Below, piece by piece: positions 49,016 to 59,800 of a DNA stretch of 64,000 nt. The notes beneath the pieces are model-generated. The model had not been told where the DNA came from, did no database searches, and saw nothing but the letters and a program-made list of their open reading frames with translations. A program made the translations under genes and the position numbers. How positions within the stretch are numbered: the first letter of the stretch is position 1; each line of letters begins with the position of its first letter. Source of the DNA: Hormiphora californensis (Eukaryota; Ctenophora; Tentaculata; Cydippida; Pleurobrachiidae); the NCBI GenBank assembly GCA_020137815.1, contig CM035361.1, positions 221,363-285,362 on the forward strand, written 5' to 3'.

Positions 49016-52000
49016 TTAAACATACAATAAATTAATATCTATACTACTTGAATAGTATGGTGTAATTGTCTTTCCTCGGTAACCCCGGAGGCTGACGATG
49101 AGAGTTTTGAGGAGACAGAAAGATAATCTCTGCCGGATGTAGCGTACCGCATCAGGGATGGATTGTTTGGTTTTCCCGGAAAGGAGAACTGCCAGTCTGC
49201 GGTAGAACCTTTCTGCTTCACGTCCCATAGTTCCGGTGGTGGAGAACACGATGGGTGTGAAGGAGGCTTTCTCTACTTCCAGGATTCGTTCATTGTACAC
49301 CCTCTTTTTCTCTTTCTCGTGAGAGGCCAAAGCAGATTTCAATGACTTTTTGATGTTAGAGTCTGCACGTGAGTTGAAAACTCTGATGTCAAGGAAAGTT
49401 TTGTCCATGTCGACCCATACCTTCCTAGCAGACACGTCAAGCCTGGCTTGATCTTCGGTGTTGGCACTCTTGTATTTGAATTTTTCTCCAGTGATGGGAA
49501 GGAGATGTGGTTCAATAGTAACATCTGTGCATCCAGCCTCGGAGAGAAGATTCGCAGTCAGATCCCGTATCTGATTGTGGCGGAGGTGAACATAGCCACC
49601 AAGAGGACATGACAGACAGTGTTCCATACTGTTAGGCTTTCCACACATGCAGGTATGGGATATACCTTCAATGGGGAAATCATACCGTAAGGACATTGCG
49701 TCGTGGAATTCCCCTTTGTTGAGAAGGAAGCCATGTTCAGCGAGAGGGAGGGTTGTTACCCAGGTGGAGGCTCCGCGTTGGCACAGCTCCTCATGGAGAC
49801 GTTGTTGTCGGGGGTCTAGCTCAGCTGATGCAGTTTCAAGGTCGCATTTTTGTTTCGCTCTCTTTGCCGTTAGAACCTTGTGTTTGGCAACACTGAGATC
49901 CACTGTGGCTCTGTCCGCTCTCTCTGAGGTAATATGAGTGTTCTGTTCGTTTATGAGTTCAGAAAGAGGGGCAGTAGCTTCAACAGATCTAGCATACTCA
50001 TCGTCCGCGATTTTGGTGGGATCAGATATGCCAATACCTCCATTCCTAGCAGGGAGACTGAAAATGTTTCTGTGGGTATCGCTGAAGTGGGGAGTTATAG
50101 TTTTGGGGAGGAAGAGAGTCGTGATGGTATGTTCCAGAGGGAGAAAGAGGTGCGATATGTTGGGTGTAGTACGCATCAAGAACAGCCACTTTTTCGATAG
50201 TCCTACACAGAATGCTGAGAATGACGCTTGCGGTTCCGTTTCAGAGGCAGATGAAAGTTCCTCTAGCTGACGGCACCAGCCGCTCACTTGGTCTGAAACA
50301 AACTGATCCCTGAAACTATCAGAGCCAAGAGGGGCGCCTAGATACCTTGTTCCTTCTGTCAGGATTTGAATGTTTGTGTTGCTAAACAAGGACTTGGCCG
50401 AAGCGAGGAAGCGAGGTTTCACTAGGAGAATGGACTTTTTAGCATTAGGGAAGTAGCCCAAGCCTGGACCCGCAAGACACAGTGTGTCCCACCATTGTTT
50501 CACAGCAGCAAGTTTTCCAGCAGCCGCACCATCATCTGCATAGAATATAGTCTTAGCATTAGATAGCGATAGTGAGTTGATCAGTGGTCGTACACTTATA
50601 GAGTAAAACGGAGAGGCGATGTTGCATCCTTGGGTAGTTCCCTCTGAGCTAAGGATAATTTGGCCATTGGATAAGTAAAGGTTGGTGGGGGAGCGGTAGA
50701 AATTAGTAGCAAAGGTTGAAAGGTTGGGACAGAGAAATCGCAAGTTAACGAGGGCTGTCTGCCTGTTGATCACATTGAATGCGTTTGATGCATCAGCGAG
50801 GAGAACGCCTTCCGTACCATCGTCGTGGAACATGGCATTCATGGAGTGTACCGCAGCCTCAATTCCTCCCTGTTGACCAGCTGCTAACTGGAGTGGGCCT
50901 GCTGCATCGAGAATATCAGGTCTGAGATGGCAGGACACTGTTCGGCCAATAATTCGGCGCAGGATTTCACCGACACCGATTGGTCTCACGCCTGGGTTCT
51001 TATCGAGGGCAATGAGTCGGCATGCAAGAAGAGGGGAAATGGTGGAAGGATCAACATGTACAGTACATAACCGTCTGGTCATGAGGGCGAGGGCGTGAGC
51101 TAAAGCATCAGCTTCCTTGGAAAAAGATTTGCTGCAGATCATTCTAGCCCACAGTTTCTCAGTGGTCCCGCTCGGCCCAGCCCCTCCTTTAGTGGTCCCT
51201 GCCGCATCCCTAATGGATTTGGCGCTGATGTCATAGAACACTATAGGGTCAGGTTTGGGTGCAGGATCAGTGCTGTACAAATGTTCAAAGCTGATTCCCT
51301 TTCCTTCCGGATGTTTGGATTTCAACTCGTCGATAACCTTTTCCGTAATCTCGAGGGGTTTGGATGGTGTGGTGGACAGGATCCTCAAAGCTGCACCTAC
51401 CCTTCCCTGAAACATGAGTCGGGCAAAGGTACGCTGTGGATTAGAGTTACTGGCAGGTCCTTTCGCAAGCCTAGACTGGATGATCTTACCCTCGGCAAGA
51501 AGTTCATTGAACTGCCCGCCCTTCCATAAATCTAGTCGGCGTTTCAGTATTTCACGATGTTCTCCCGGTTTAGTGTTCTTTCCTGGGTTCTGTAGTAGGA
51601 GCGGTCCCATGAGCATGAGAGCGTGGATCGAGATTCGCTCAAGGCGGGTTGGGATCGCCCAAGCGGTCACCAGCCGTGTGGCCTCTGCCACATAGGATCT
51701 TCCTACAGAGCCACCGGGTAAATTAAACAAATTAGGTCTCCACGTTGCTATTGTTTTAGACGCTAACTGAAAGGTGGAGATAAGATCTTCATCTCCCCAG
51801 TCACATTGCAGTGGCTGGGCCTTCCGGAAATCAGGAATACGACAACAGTTGTGGCAGAACCATTTGGCGTCAGATAATTGAAGATTAGAGAATTGTTGGT
51901 CAGATAGACTGGCACATGTTGGGTGGTACCAGGACTGACAATTGTCACACAGAATTGATTGATAAGAGGGTGTAAATTGAACGAAACCTGTGGAACATGT

Positions 52001-52150
52001 AGGACAGTTTGTGACAGCATCTTTGGAGGAGGAGAGTTGGGGACAGGATGATGTTACTTCTGTGGACTTCGTCTCGTCGTGGCTGTGCCGTTCGTTTCTC
52101 TTCTTCTTGCCATTATCTGCAACGACCATTGAGGCAGCCACAAGGACCAC
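49016..52150 (-). CDS. PHD finger / reverse transcriptase / restriction-like endonuclease polyprotein (1044 aa)
   Basis: Role: copies element RNA into DNA at a nicked target site. Seen: residues 49-102 form a canonical C4HC3 PHD finger (C49, C52, C68, C71, H76, C79, C99, C102). RT motifs follow: PGVRPIGVGEILRRIIG (about 383-400), ADASNAFN with catalytic-type Asp at about 453, EGTTQGCNIASPFY, and FYADDGAA (Asp 539/540). About 831-850 carries a C-x-C..HC-x2-C zinc-knuckle-like cluster. About 900-925 has RLDVSARKVW then FLDIRV, fitting the R/K-x-D..D core of a restriction-like endonuclease. There is no APE domain and no LTR. Known: RT followed by CCHC and REL endonuclease is the R2/NeSL-type arrangement; PHD-bearing relatives are frequent in marine invertebrate genomes. 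The frame is uninterrupted, so insertion is probably recent. No host gene function inferred. Confidence 0.85.
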   Translation of the reverse strand: MVLVAASMVVADNGKKKRNERHSHDETKSTEVTSSCPQLSSSKDAVTNCPTCSTGFVQFTPSYQSILCDNCQSWYHPTCASLSDQQFSNLQLSDAKWFCHNCCRIPDFRKAQPLQCDWGDEDLISTFQLASKTIATWRPNLFNLPGGSVGRSYVAEATRLVTAWAIPTRLERISIHALMLMGPLLLQNPGKNTKPGEHREILKRRLDLWKGGQFNELLAEGKIIQSRLAKGPASNSNPQRTFARLMFQGRVGAALRILSTTPSKPLEITEKVIDELKSKHPEGKGISFEHLYSTDPAPKPDPIVFYDISAKSIRDAAGTTKGGAGPSGTTEKLWARMICSKSFSKEADALAHALALMTRRLCTVHVDPSTISPLLACRLIALDKNPGVRPIGVGEILRRIIGRTVSCHLRPDILDAAGPLQLAAGQQGGIEAAVHSMNAMFHDDGTEGVLLADASNAFNVINRQTALVNLRFLCPNLSTFATNFYRSPTNLYLSNGQIILSSEGTTQGCNIASPFYSISVRPLINSLSLSNAKTIFYADDGAAAGKLAAVKQWWDTLCLAGPGLGYFPNAKKSILLVKPRFLASAKSLFSNTNIQILTEGTRYLGAPLGSDSFRDQFVSDQVSGWCRQLEELSSASETEPQASFSAFCVGLSKKWLFLMRTTPNISHLFLPLEHTITTLFLPKTITPHFSDTHRNIFSLPARNGGIGISDPTKIADDEYARSVEATAPLSELINEQNTHITSERADRATVDLSVAKHKVLTAKRAKQKCDLETASAELDPRQQRLHEELCQRGASTWVTTLPLAEHGFLLNKGEFHDAMSLRYDFPIEGISHTCMCGKPNSMEHCLSCPLGGYVHLRHNQIRDLTANLLSEAGCTDVTIEPHLLPITGEKFKYKSANTEDQARLDVSARKVWVDMDKTFLDIRVFNSRADSNIKKSLKSALASHEKEKKRVYNERILEVEKASFTPIVFSTTGTMGREAERFYRRLAVLLSGKTKQSIPDAVRYIRQRLSFCLLKTLIVSLRGYRGKTITPYYSSSIDINLLYV

Positions 52151-52243
52151 CTCAAATTAATTTGTTTAAAGTAGTGTTGAAAAGTTCGATTTTTTGAAAT
52201 TCATTTTATTTTTCCTTCTTTTCTTTCTCCGTCTTTTTGGCCT

Positions 52244-52261
52244 GGGTGTCCGCGGACACCC
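52244..52261. repeat. Perfect 18-bp palindrome (GGGTGTCCGCGGACACCC)
   Basis: Self-complementary, centred on a SacII-like CCGCGG core, about 95 bases upstream of the retroelement ORF start. It shares its half-site with both sides of a hairpin on the other flank. Confidence 0.9.
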
Positions 52262-52508
52262 GAACACCCACGAACGCCGTCCCTGGCGCATTCATTTACC
52301 CAGATTTTAACGCTGACCGATTTTAAAACGCTGGCCCAAAAAAGTTTGAACTTTAAAAATTTCCAGCGCGGCCCGGCCCCGAAATTTATTATCGCGCGCA
52401 CAAATGTCCTTGCGCGCAACAACTTGCAACGTCAAATCATTTTATCTGCGTTGACCGTAAATTTTCTTTTGACGGCCGCGCGCGAGTGGCGATAGTATTA
52501 GGGTGAGG

Positions 52509-52738
<230 letters not shown>

Positions 52739-53039
52739 TATGAAATGAAGGGGATCGCAAAGGGAAGAAGAGCTGATATATGATGGGATTGGGAAGAGAG
52801 ATGGCAAAAAGTTTCACAGCAATAAACAATTTTTTGTTTTGGGTGGAATGTGTTCACTATTATATTACATGAATCAGAATATGATTATGAGCATTTAAAA
52901 ACTACAACATGTACATCTTTTCAAACATTAGGGATATCTTGAAGTTCTAAAAGTACATATTACATAATAAGATGGATATCTGATAAAATTAGAATTGTTA
53001 TTTGTTATTGTCGGATACAAAACTAGACATTCCATGGTA

Positions 53040-53285
53040 CAGTCGGACCCCGATTTAGTGGCATCCTCGGAGGGGGGGGGGATCCTGCCACTAAATCGGG
53101 GTGCCACTAAATCGGGTTCAAATAATGTTAATTTCCTATATCGGGGGAAAAAAATCCTGCCACTAAATCGGGGTGCCACTAAATCGGGTTCAAATAATGT
53201 TAATTTCCTATATCGGGGGAAAAAAAATCCTGCCACTAAATCGGGGTGCCACTAAATCGGGGGCCACTAAATCGGGGTCCGACTG
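53040..53285. mobile_element. Inverted-repeat MITE, pogo/Tc1-like, with internal duplication
   Basis: CAGTCGGACCCCGATTTAGT at the left mirrors ACTAAATCGGGGTCCGACTG at the right. TA flanks both ends (53038-53039, 53286-53287), as expected for Tc1/mariner-type insertion. Inside, a unit of about 75 bases (GCCACTAAATCGGG..TATATCGGGGGAAAA) is tandemly duplicated. Same family as 26128-26206. Confidence 0.88.
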
Positions 53286-53858
53286 TATAATAATAATAGT
53301 TGTCATGTACTCAGGTGTCAAGGACCACTTGACAGTACAAAATGGGGTCTGAAGAGCCGCTAGAAATGGGTCACGGGCGTGTGCCAAAAAGCGAGAGGGT
53401 ATCCCTCTAGGATTTTAGACAGATTGGAGATGAGGTGCCGGGTATATGGAAGGTACAATATCCTCTTTTTTGCCCACCGTTATTGTTATTACTAAAAATA
53501 TAATTATCTAAAGTTAAATTGGGCCCAGCTGGGAGGAGGGTGCCAGGGTGAGTTTTCAACTCTTTTTCTCATGCACACACGAACACAAACTAAACACTAA
53601 ACACGGTATACTACTGAAAAACAAAAACATTCTCGCTCGGTTCGACTACAAAATTAATTTAATTTCTAACAGTGCATGTTTACCTTTTAATTGATTAGCT
53701 ACTTTTTACAGTCATATTTTTATATTCTATAAAATTTCTACTGTCAAATAATTTACTCAGTTTTTTATTATGAAAAATCCACGATAAAGCTATCTAATAG
53801 AAGTGTCTCTATTGTCTCTAATACACTTTAAGTGTCTCTAATTAATGCCGATAGTCCA
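53286..53858. other. 3' flank / 3' UTR of receptor gene
   Basis: AT-rich, no coding. The stretch nearest 53858 is the expected 3' UTR, with an AATAAA on the minus strand at 53764-53769. Confidence 0.55.
53764..53769 (-). terminator. Candidate polyadenylation signal (AATAAA)
   Basis: Canonical hexamer about 90 bases downstream of the receptor stop codon at 53859, the right strand and distance for its 3' end. Confidence 0.6.
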
Positions 53859-56800
53859 CTAAGCATGTCTCACGTTTGTTCTGCTGTTCACGTACCCCTG
53901 GTTTTCATGGCCTGGTGCTGGTGAGACTCTGTTCACAATCTGAGGAGGGGAGCTATTAGATAGATATTGGAGATGTTAGAGAGGTACGGGAGACAAAATG
54001 TTGTTGAATTTTGTAGCTGGATAAGTAAATAATATAAAGAGACAGAGGACCTACTCTACTCTCAATTCCTCTTTCTCTTCTATAACTTACCACTTGTACC
54101 CTGTCCTGTTTCTTGTTCTTTACAATGCACACAGTGACAATGATGACAATGATCAGAAGTAATCCAACTCCACCTCCCACTGCTCCAATCGTAACCACAC
54201 TCAGTCCAGCTGGAGGAAATTATTGGGTTAGACTTGGGGTTTAAGTGGGGTTTAAGTATACGGGGTAACGAAGTATTTTAGATATTAGGGGTTTTTGGGG
54301 CATTCATATATGCAAGATGATAGTATTTTTGTAGGATTATATGATCAATCTTTCTTGGAACTTTTAACTTACAATTAGTTAGGTCATCAATGACTGTATC
54401 AATAATCGTCTCTTCAGAACACGCCGACTGACCCACCTCCTGTAGGGAGACATTGAGACAAGCAATAAGAAGAGGAAGAGGAAGAGGAAGAGGAAGAGGA
54501 AGAGGAAGAGGAAGAGGAAGAGGAAGAGGAAGAGGAAGAGGAAGAGGAAGAGGAAGAGGAAGAGGAAGAGGAAGAGGAAGAGGAACTGAGGAAGAGGAAC
54601 TGAGGAACTGAGGAACTGAGGAAGAGTAAGAGTAAGAGTAAGAGTAAGAGGAAGAGGAAGAGGAAGAGGAACTGAGGAAGAGGAAGAGGAAGAGGAAGAG
54701 GAAGATGAAGAGGAAGAGGAAGAGGAAGAGGAAGAGGAAGAGGAAGAGGAAGAGGAAAGGAAGAGGAAGAGGAAGAGGAAGAGGAAGAGGAAGAGGAAGA
54801 GGAAGAGGAAGAGGAAGAGGAAGAGGAAGAGGAAGAGGAAGAGGAAGAGGAAGAGGAAGAGGAAGAGGAAGAGGAAGAGGAAGAGGAAGAGGAAGAGGAA
54901 GAGGAAGAGGAAGAGGAAGAGGAAGAGGAAGAGGAAGAGGAAGAGGAAGAGGAAGAGGAAGAGTTCATACATCGTTTGTTGTATATCCAGAAGCACAGGC
55001 CTCACAGCTAGTAGACCCGGAAGTAGAGCTGTAATAATCAACCGCACAATCCTCGCATGAACCGTCTGTAGGGTGGTAGCAAGGAATAAGTTAGGGACCA
55101 ACTTACAAAAAGTACTCGGGTACACTGTCAGGCAAATGCTCTGACCACAGTTCTCGCACGCTCCGCATTTGAAAGAAAAAAGAATAGGGTCAGGCCAATG
55201 CTCTGACAGGTCGGGTAGAAATTACCTGTTTCGTATGTACCAGCACTACACCAGGTGCACTCAAATGAAGAGGTAGAGTAGCTTCCCCCTGGACAGACAG
55301 CCGCTGCCTCTTCAACATCAGTTGAATCCTGCGTGATGAAGTTTAGAAATGGTTAGAGTTCCTGCTCTCTCCTAGTTAATGTAACAATCTCTCTTCTTGA
55401 GTTCCTGCTCTCTCCTGGTTAATGTAACAATCTCTCTTCTTGAGTTCCTGCTCTCTCCTAGTTAATGTAACAATCTCTCCCCTTACCACACTGAATGTCA
55501 CAGTTGCTCGTTTCCGTCTGCTTTCTGTCACAGAGAGGGCTGCACCGACAGTCAGTGCTGAGGCAGTGTTGTAGAACGAAGTCAAACCAGGCGTACTGCC
55601 ATCCTGGGAGGAATAATTAGAGAGCTGTAGAAGGGGCAGGGAAGAGAAACAATTAGAGAGCTGCAGAAGGGGCAGGGAAGAGGAACAATTAGAGAGTAGC
55701 AGAAGGGGCAGGGAATTAGAGGAACAATTAGAGAGCTGCAGAAGTGGCAGGGAAGAGGAACAATTAGAGAGCTGCAGAAGGGGCAGGGAAGAGGAACAAT
55801 TAGAGAGCTGCAGAAGGGGCAGGGAAGAGGAACAATTAGAGAGCTGCAGAAGGGGCAGGGAAGAGGAACAATTAGAGAGCTGCAGAAGGGGCAGGGAAGA
55901 GGAACAATTAGAGAGTTGCAGAAGGGGCAGGGAAGAGGAACAATTAGAGAGCTGCAGAAGGGGCAGGGAAGAGGAACAATTAGAGAGCTGCAGAAGGGGC
56001 AGGGAAGAGGAACAATTAGAGAGCTGCAGAAGATCATCAACTTACTGCTTCAACGTTTTCCTTCAGTTTCAAGGACACTTCAAAGCAGGTGCTGTCAACC
56101 ACTGTACAGTGTATATGAGCCACAGAACATGAGTCATCCGATACACAGCTGTCTGGTAAACACAATGTTAACAGAGCATGTAACAATGTTACACATTATA
56201 AAATTTTAATACGATGTTAAAGATACAGGATAATTATTTGTTAATTGTTTATGAGCCGTATTATAATAATTTGTAGAGATGAATAATCTCCTTCCCCCTT
56301 CAATCGAGGTAGTCAAAAGAAAATCACGGTGATTGTTCAATGTGTTCACTCACCACTGAACAGGGTGTCCCAAGATAAGAAAGCTGCCTTCAAAATACTT
56401 TTCTCTGTTGAGGTCTGACAGTACTGGCCCCCAAACACAAAGGATGCTGTAAGACTCGCTCTACTCGCACTGAATACCTCTTCTTCACCTACCATGAAAA
56501 TGGGGTTGATAAACTTATATTAATTAATCATTAAAATTATTAGACTGCATTTTTTGTGTATTCTCCATGCTAATATAACAGTGACAAATGTTAACATGGG
56601 AAAGACAATGCAGAATAGTAGCGGATTACGGGGCCCCGGATTCAACTCTCAGAACGATCGACCGAGAGGAAATGAATGTTTTGTTTGAACGAATTCAACA
56701 TGTGGCCATGTTTTAAATCAACTAACCGACAGTGAAGATGGCAGGTGTTGTAGATAACTCTGTCGTCAAAACAACCGGCTCCTCCGTACTTGCTGGACCG

Positions 56801-59800
56801 CCGATTTCAACAGGCTGCTCTGAACCACCAGGCACTGAACCACCAGGCACTGAACCACCAGAATCTTTGGTAATTGGGGCGGCAGTTCTACGATCGTTAC
56901 CACCGTTACCGTCGGTAACCTGGCCTGTAGTTACCTCCCCACCGTCAGTAACAAGATCAGTAGCTGCCTCGGGTCCGCCAGTTAAACCAGCGTAATCAGT
57001 AACATGATTACTAACAACAACAACAACATTACCGTCAGTAACGTCCACACTGCCAGCAGTGTCACTATCAGTGGTTAGCCCTCCTATCACTATAGGTGGG
57101 AATGAAAGGTCTGGAACGTCTGGCCCTTCAGCACTATCAGTCGTTAGTCCTCCTATCACTATCACCCCACCAGGGGTAGCCGGTAATCCAGGTGAACCTC
57201 CTCCAGTCGTTAGTCCTCCGGGTGATCCTCCAGTTGGCCGAGTGAATGTTGGTCCGGGGGGAGTGAGTGTTGGTCCGGGGGGAGTGAGTGTGCCAGGAAG
57301 ACCTGGTGTGTTGGCTGGTGGTCCAGGGAAACCTGGGGTGTAGGCTGGTGGTCCAGGGAAACCTGGGGTGGAGAAGCCGGGTGGACCAGGGAAACCTGGG
57401 GTGTAGCCGGGTGGTCCAGGGAAACCTGGGGTGGAGAAGCCGGGTGGTCCAGGGAAACCTGGGGTGGTGAACCCGGGTGGCGGCGCAGGGGGCTGTGGTC
57501 CGGTGGTGGGTGGCGGCGCAGGGGGCTGTGGTCCGGTGCCGGGTGGTAGAACGGTGAAGAATCCTGGAAACCAACTATCAGTGGTGGGGATGCCAGGGAA
57601 TCCTCCTCCGGTTACAATGGGGGGATATGTCCAGGATGGGATCGTGCTGATACTACTCGCCGTCCCTGTTGATAATTGTAATTAGTAATTAGTTACTATT
57701 TGTGTTGGTAACTAGTAGGTAACAAGGAGGTAACTAGGAGGTAACTAGGAGGTAACTAGGAGGTAACTTCATTGATGTAATCTAGCCATGGTAAACTTAA
57801 GTTGCTATTAGGGTGAAAACATGGTATTTTCGGCCCACTTTATTAAAGTCGATATGTATTAATAATCTAAAACTTGGCTAAGCAAATATTTACAGTTTAA
57901 CTTACGGATATCGGTGTTGGTATAAAAGTGTACTCCATCGCACTCCATGTAAAATAGTAACATGGTTAAATCATTCTTTGTCGCGGAATAACCGTCGTAG
58001 TCAACGTATCCAAATATAATCCTCTGAAATGAGTATTTTTTATCACTTTGCCCTGATATAACCCCCTGAATTCCAATAACTTTGCCCTGATATAACCCCC
58101 TGAATTCCAATAACTTTGCCCTGATATAACCCCTGAATTCCAATAACTTTGCGCTGATAAACCTCCTGAATTCCAATAACTTTGCGCTGATATAACCCCT
58201 GAATTCTGATAACTTTGCGCTGATAAACCTCCTGAATTCCAATAACTTTGCGCTGATAAACCCCCCGAGAATCCCAGTAACAATTAATATGCACTTACAG
58301 TTGGATCGGCGTATCCCAGAACTTCTGTTATAACCCATGAATGATGGTATTGGGAATACCACAAGTACGCATCAGTCTGAATGTTCCGATAAGCCTTTCT
58401 CCCTCCAATGAGCTTATACTCACTTACTGCCCTATACAGGTGAAATTAAAATGGAAAAGTTTTAAACATACTCCACAGTTACCTATATTACACATACAGT
58501 AGTAATTAGTATGTTACATTGTTAAAGTAACTAGTATGTTACAGTAACTAGTATGTTACAGTAACTAGTAAGTTACAGTAACTAGTATGTTACAGTAACT
58601 AGTATGTTACAGTAACTAGTATGTTACAGTAACTAGTATGTTACAGTAACTAGTATGTTACAGTAACTAGTATGTTACAGTAACTAGTATGTTACAGTAA
58701 CTAGTATGTTACAGTAACTAGTATGTTACAGTAACTAGTATGTTACAGTAACTACTATGTTACATTAACTACTATGTTACAGTAACTAGTATGTTACAGT
58801 AACTAGTATGTTACATTACTAGTATGTTAAACACTTACTCATAAATTCCATCCATAGTGTCGATGTATGCTTCACAGTAGAGGCTGGGTGGGTTTTGGAA
58901 GTAGTTGGCCCATGTGATTAAAACTATCTCAAATCGACCATCTGCATTGAACGGCCACTCATCATCTGAGGTAATTAATAATTACTAATTATTACTAATT
59001 ATTATTGATTATTGTGTTAGATTATTGTGAACTGCAACAGGCCCATATCGTGCCTGCTGCAGCACTGATCGCAAACCTTTATTCTTGGGTAGGCTAATTT
59101 TCAATTAAAGCTAAAATAGCGATTTGATGATATGAGATCCTTGGTGACATTGACACCTAGTGCGTGCGAGATCGAGGTCGCGCAGCGACCGAGAACGAGC
59201 TCGCACATAGGTGTCCGCTCCGCCCCCTAAAAAAGGGTCGTGTCTTTCAAGCCAAATTGCACGTGATCCACTGGACCGATTTGCATCCGGTTTGTCGCAA
59301 AAGACTAGAAATTGGTCCTAGTTTACTGGAAAATACCCGAGAAGTTTGTCTGTCAACAGGAAGTGGGTAAAAATTGACACTGAAGTCAAATCTATAATCT
59401 GGCTTCCGAGCCTTTTTGCACCACTCCCAGACGGTTTAGAATGAATCTGAGGGTATCAGAAGATAGATTGAACTCTTGTGAGTACTGGAAAATACCCGGC
59501 ATTAATAGCTGATGCTAATTGCATCAACATATCTCCCAATATCTTCTAAATCGCATGGGCGTAGTGCAGAAACTCTCGGAAGCCAGATTATAGGTTTGAC
59601 TTCAGTGTCAATTTTGACCCATTTCCTGTTGACAGACAAACTTCTCGGGTATTTTCCAGTATATTAGGATCATTTGTAGTCTTTTGCGACAAACCGGATG
59701 CAAATCGGTCCAGTGGATCGCGTGCAACATCACTTGAAAGAAACAACCCTTTTTGAGGCGGAGCAGACACCTGTGTGTGAGCTCAATCTTGGTCGCGCAC

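Larger units (their letters stand above)
48550..52480 (-). mobile_element. Non-LTR-type retroelement with PHD finger, approximate extent
   Basis: A single long ORF (49016-52150) is flanked on both sides by GC/CpG-rich DNA that differs from the AT-rich surroundings and shares the GGGTGTCCG motif. A perfect 18-bp palindrome built on that motif lies at 52244-52261. No LTRs, poly(A) tail or target duplication could be defined by eye, so ends are approximate. Confidence 0.6.

Noticed and set aside
54379-55125. Long minus-strand poly-Phe/Leu and poly-Ser frames and a plus-strand Arg/Gly/Lys frame
   Set aside because: They are translations of the (GAAGAG)n repeat. Real receptor exons are at 54439-54373 and 55065-54971 on either side.
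55582-56040. Possible CRISPR-like or protein-repeat array (PLPCPFCSSLIV frame)
   Set aside because: Direct 36-bp tandem copies without unique spacers, in an intron of an animal gene; the open frame is a by-product of the 36-bp period.
57137-57574. His/Arg/Thr-rich frame overlapping the Pro/Gly exon
   Set aside because: Wrong frame of the exon 57665-56727. The Pro/Gly frame is continuous over 313 codons and in phase with both neighbours.
58500-58835. Regularly spaced repeats resembling a CRISPR array
   Set aside because: Contiguous 17-bp units with no spacers: a minisatellite.
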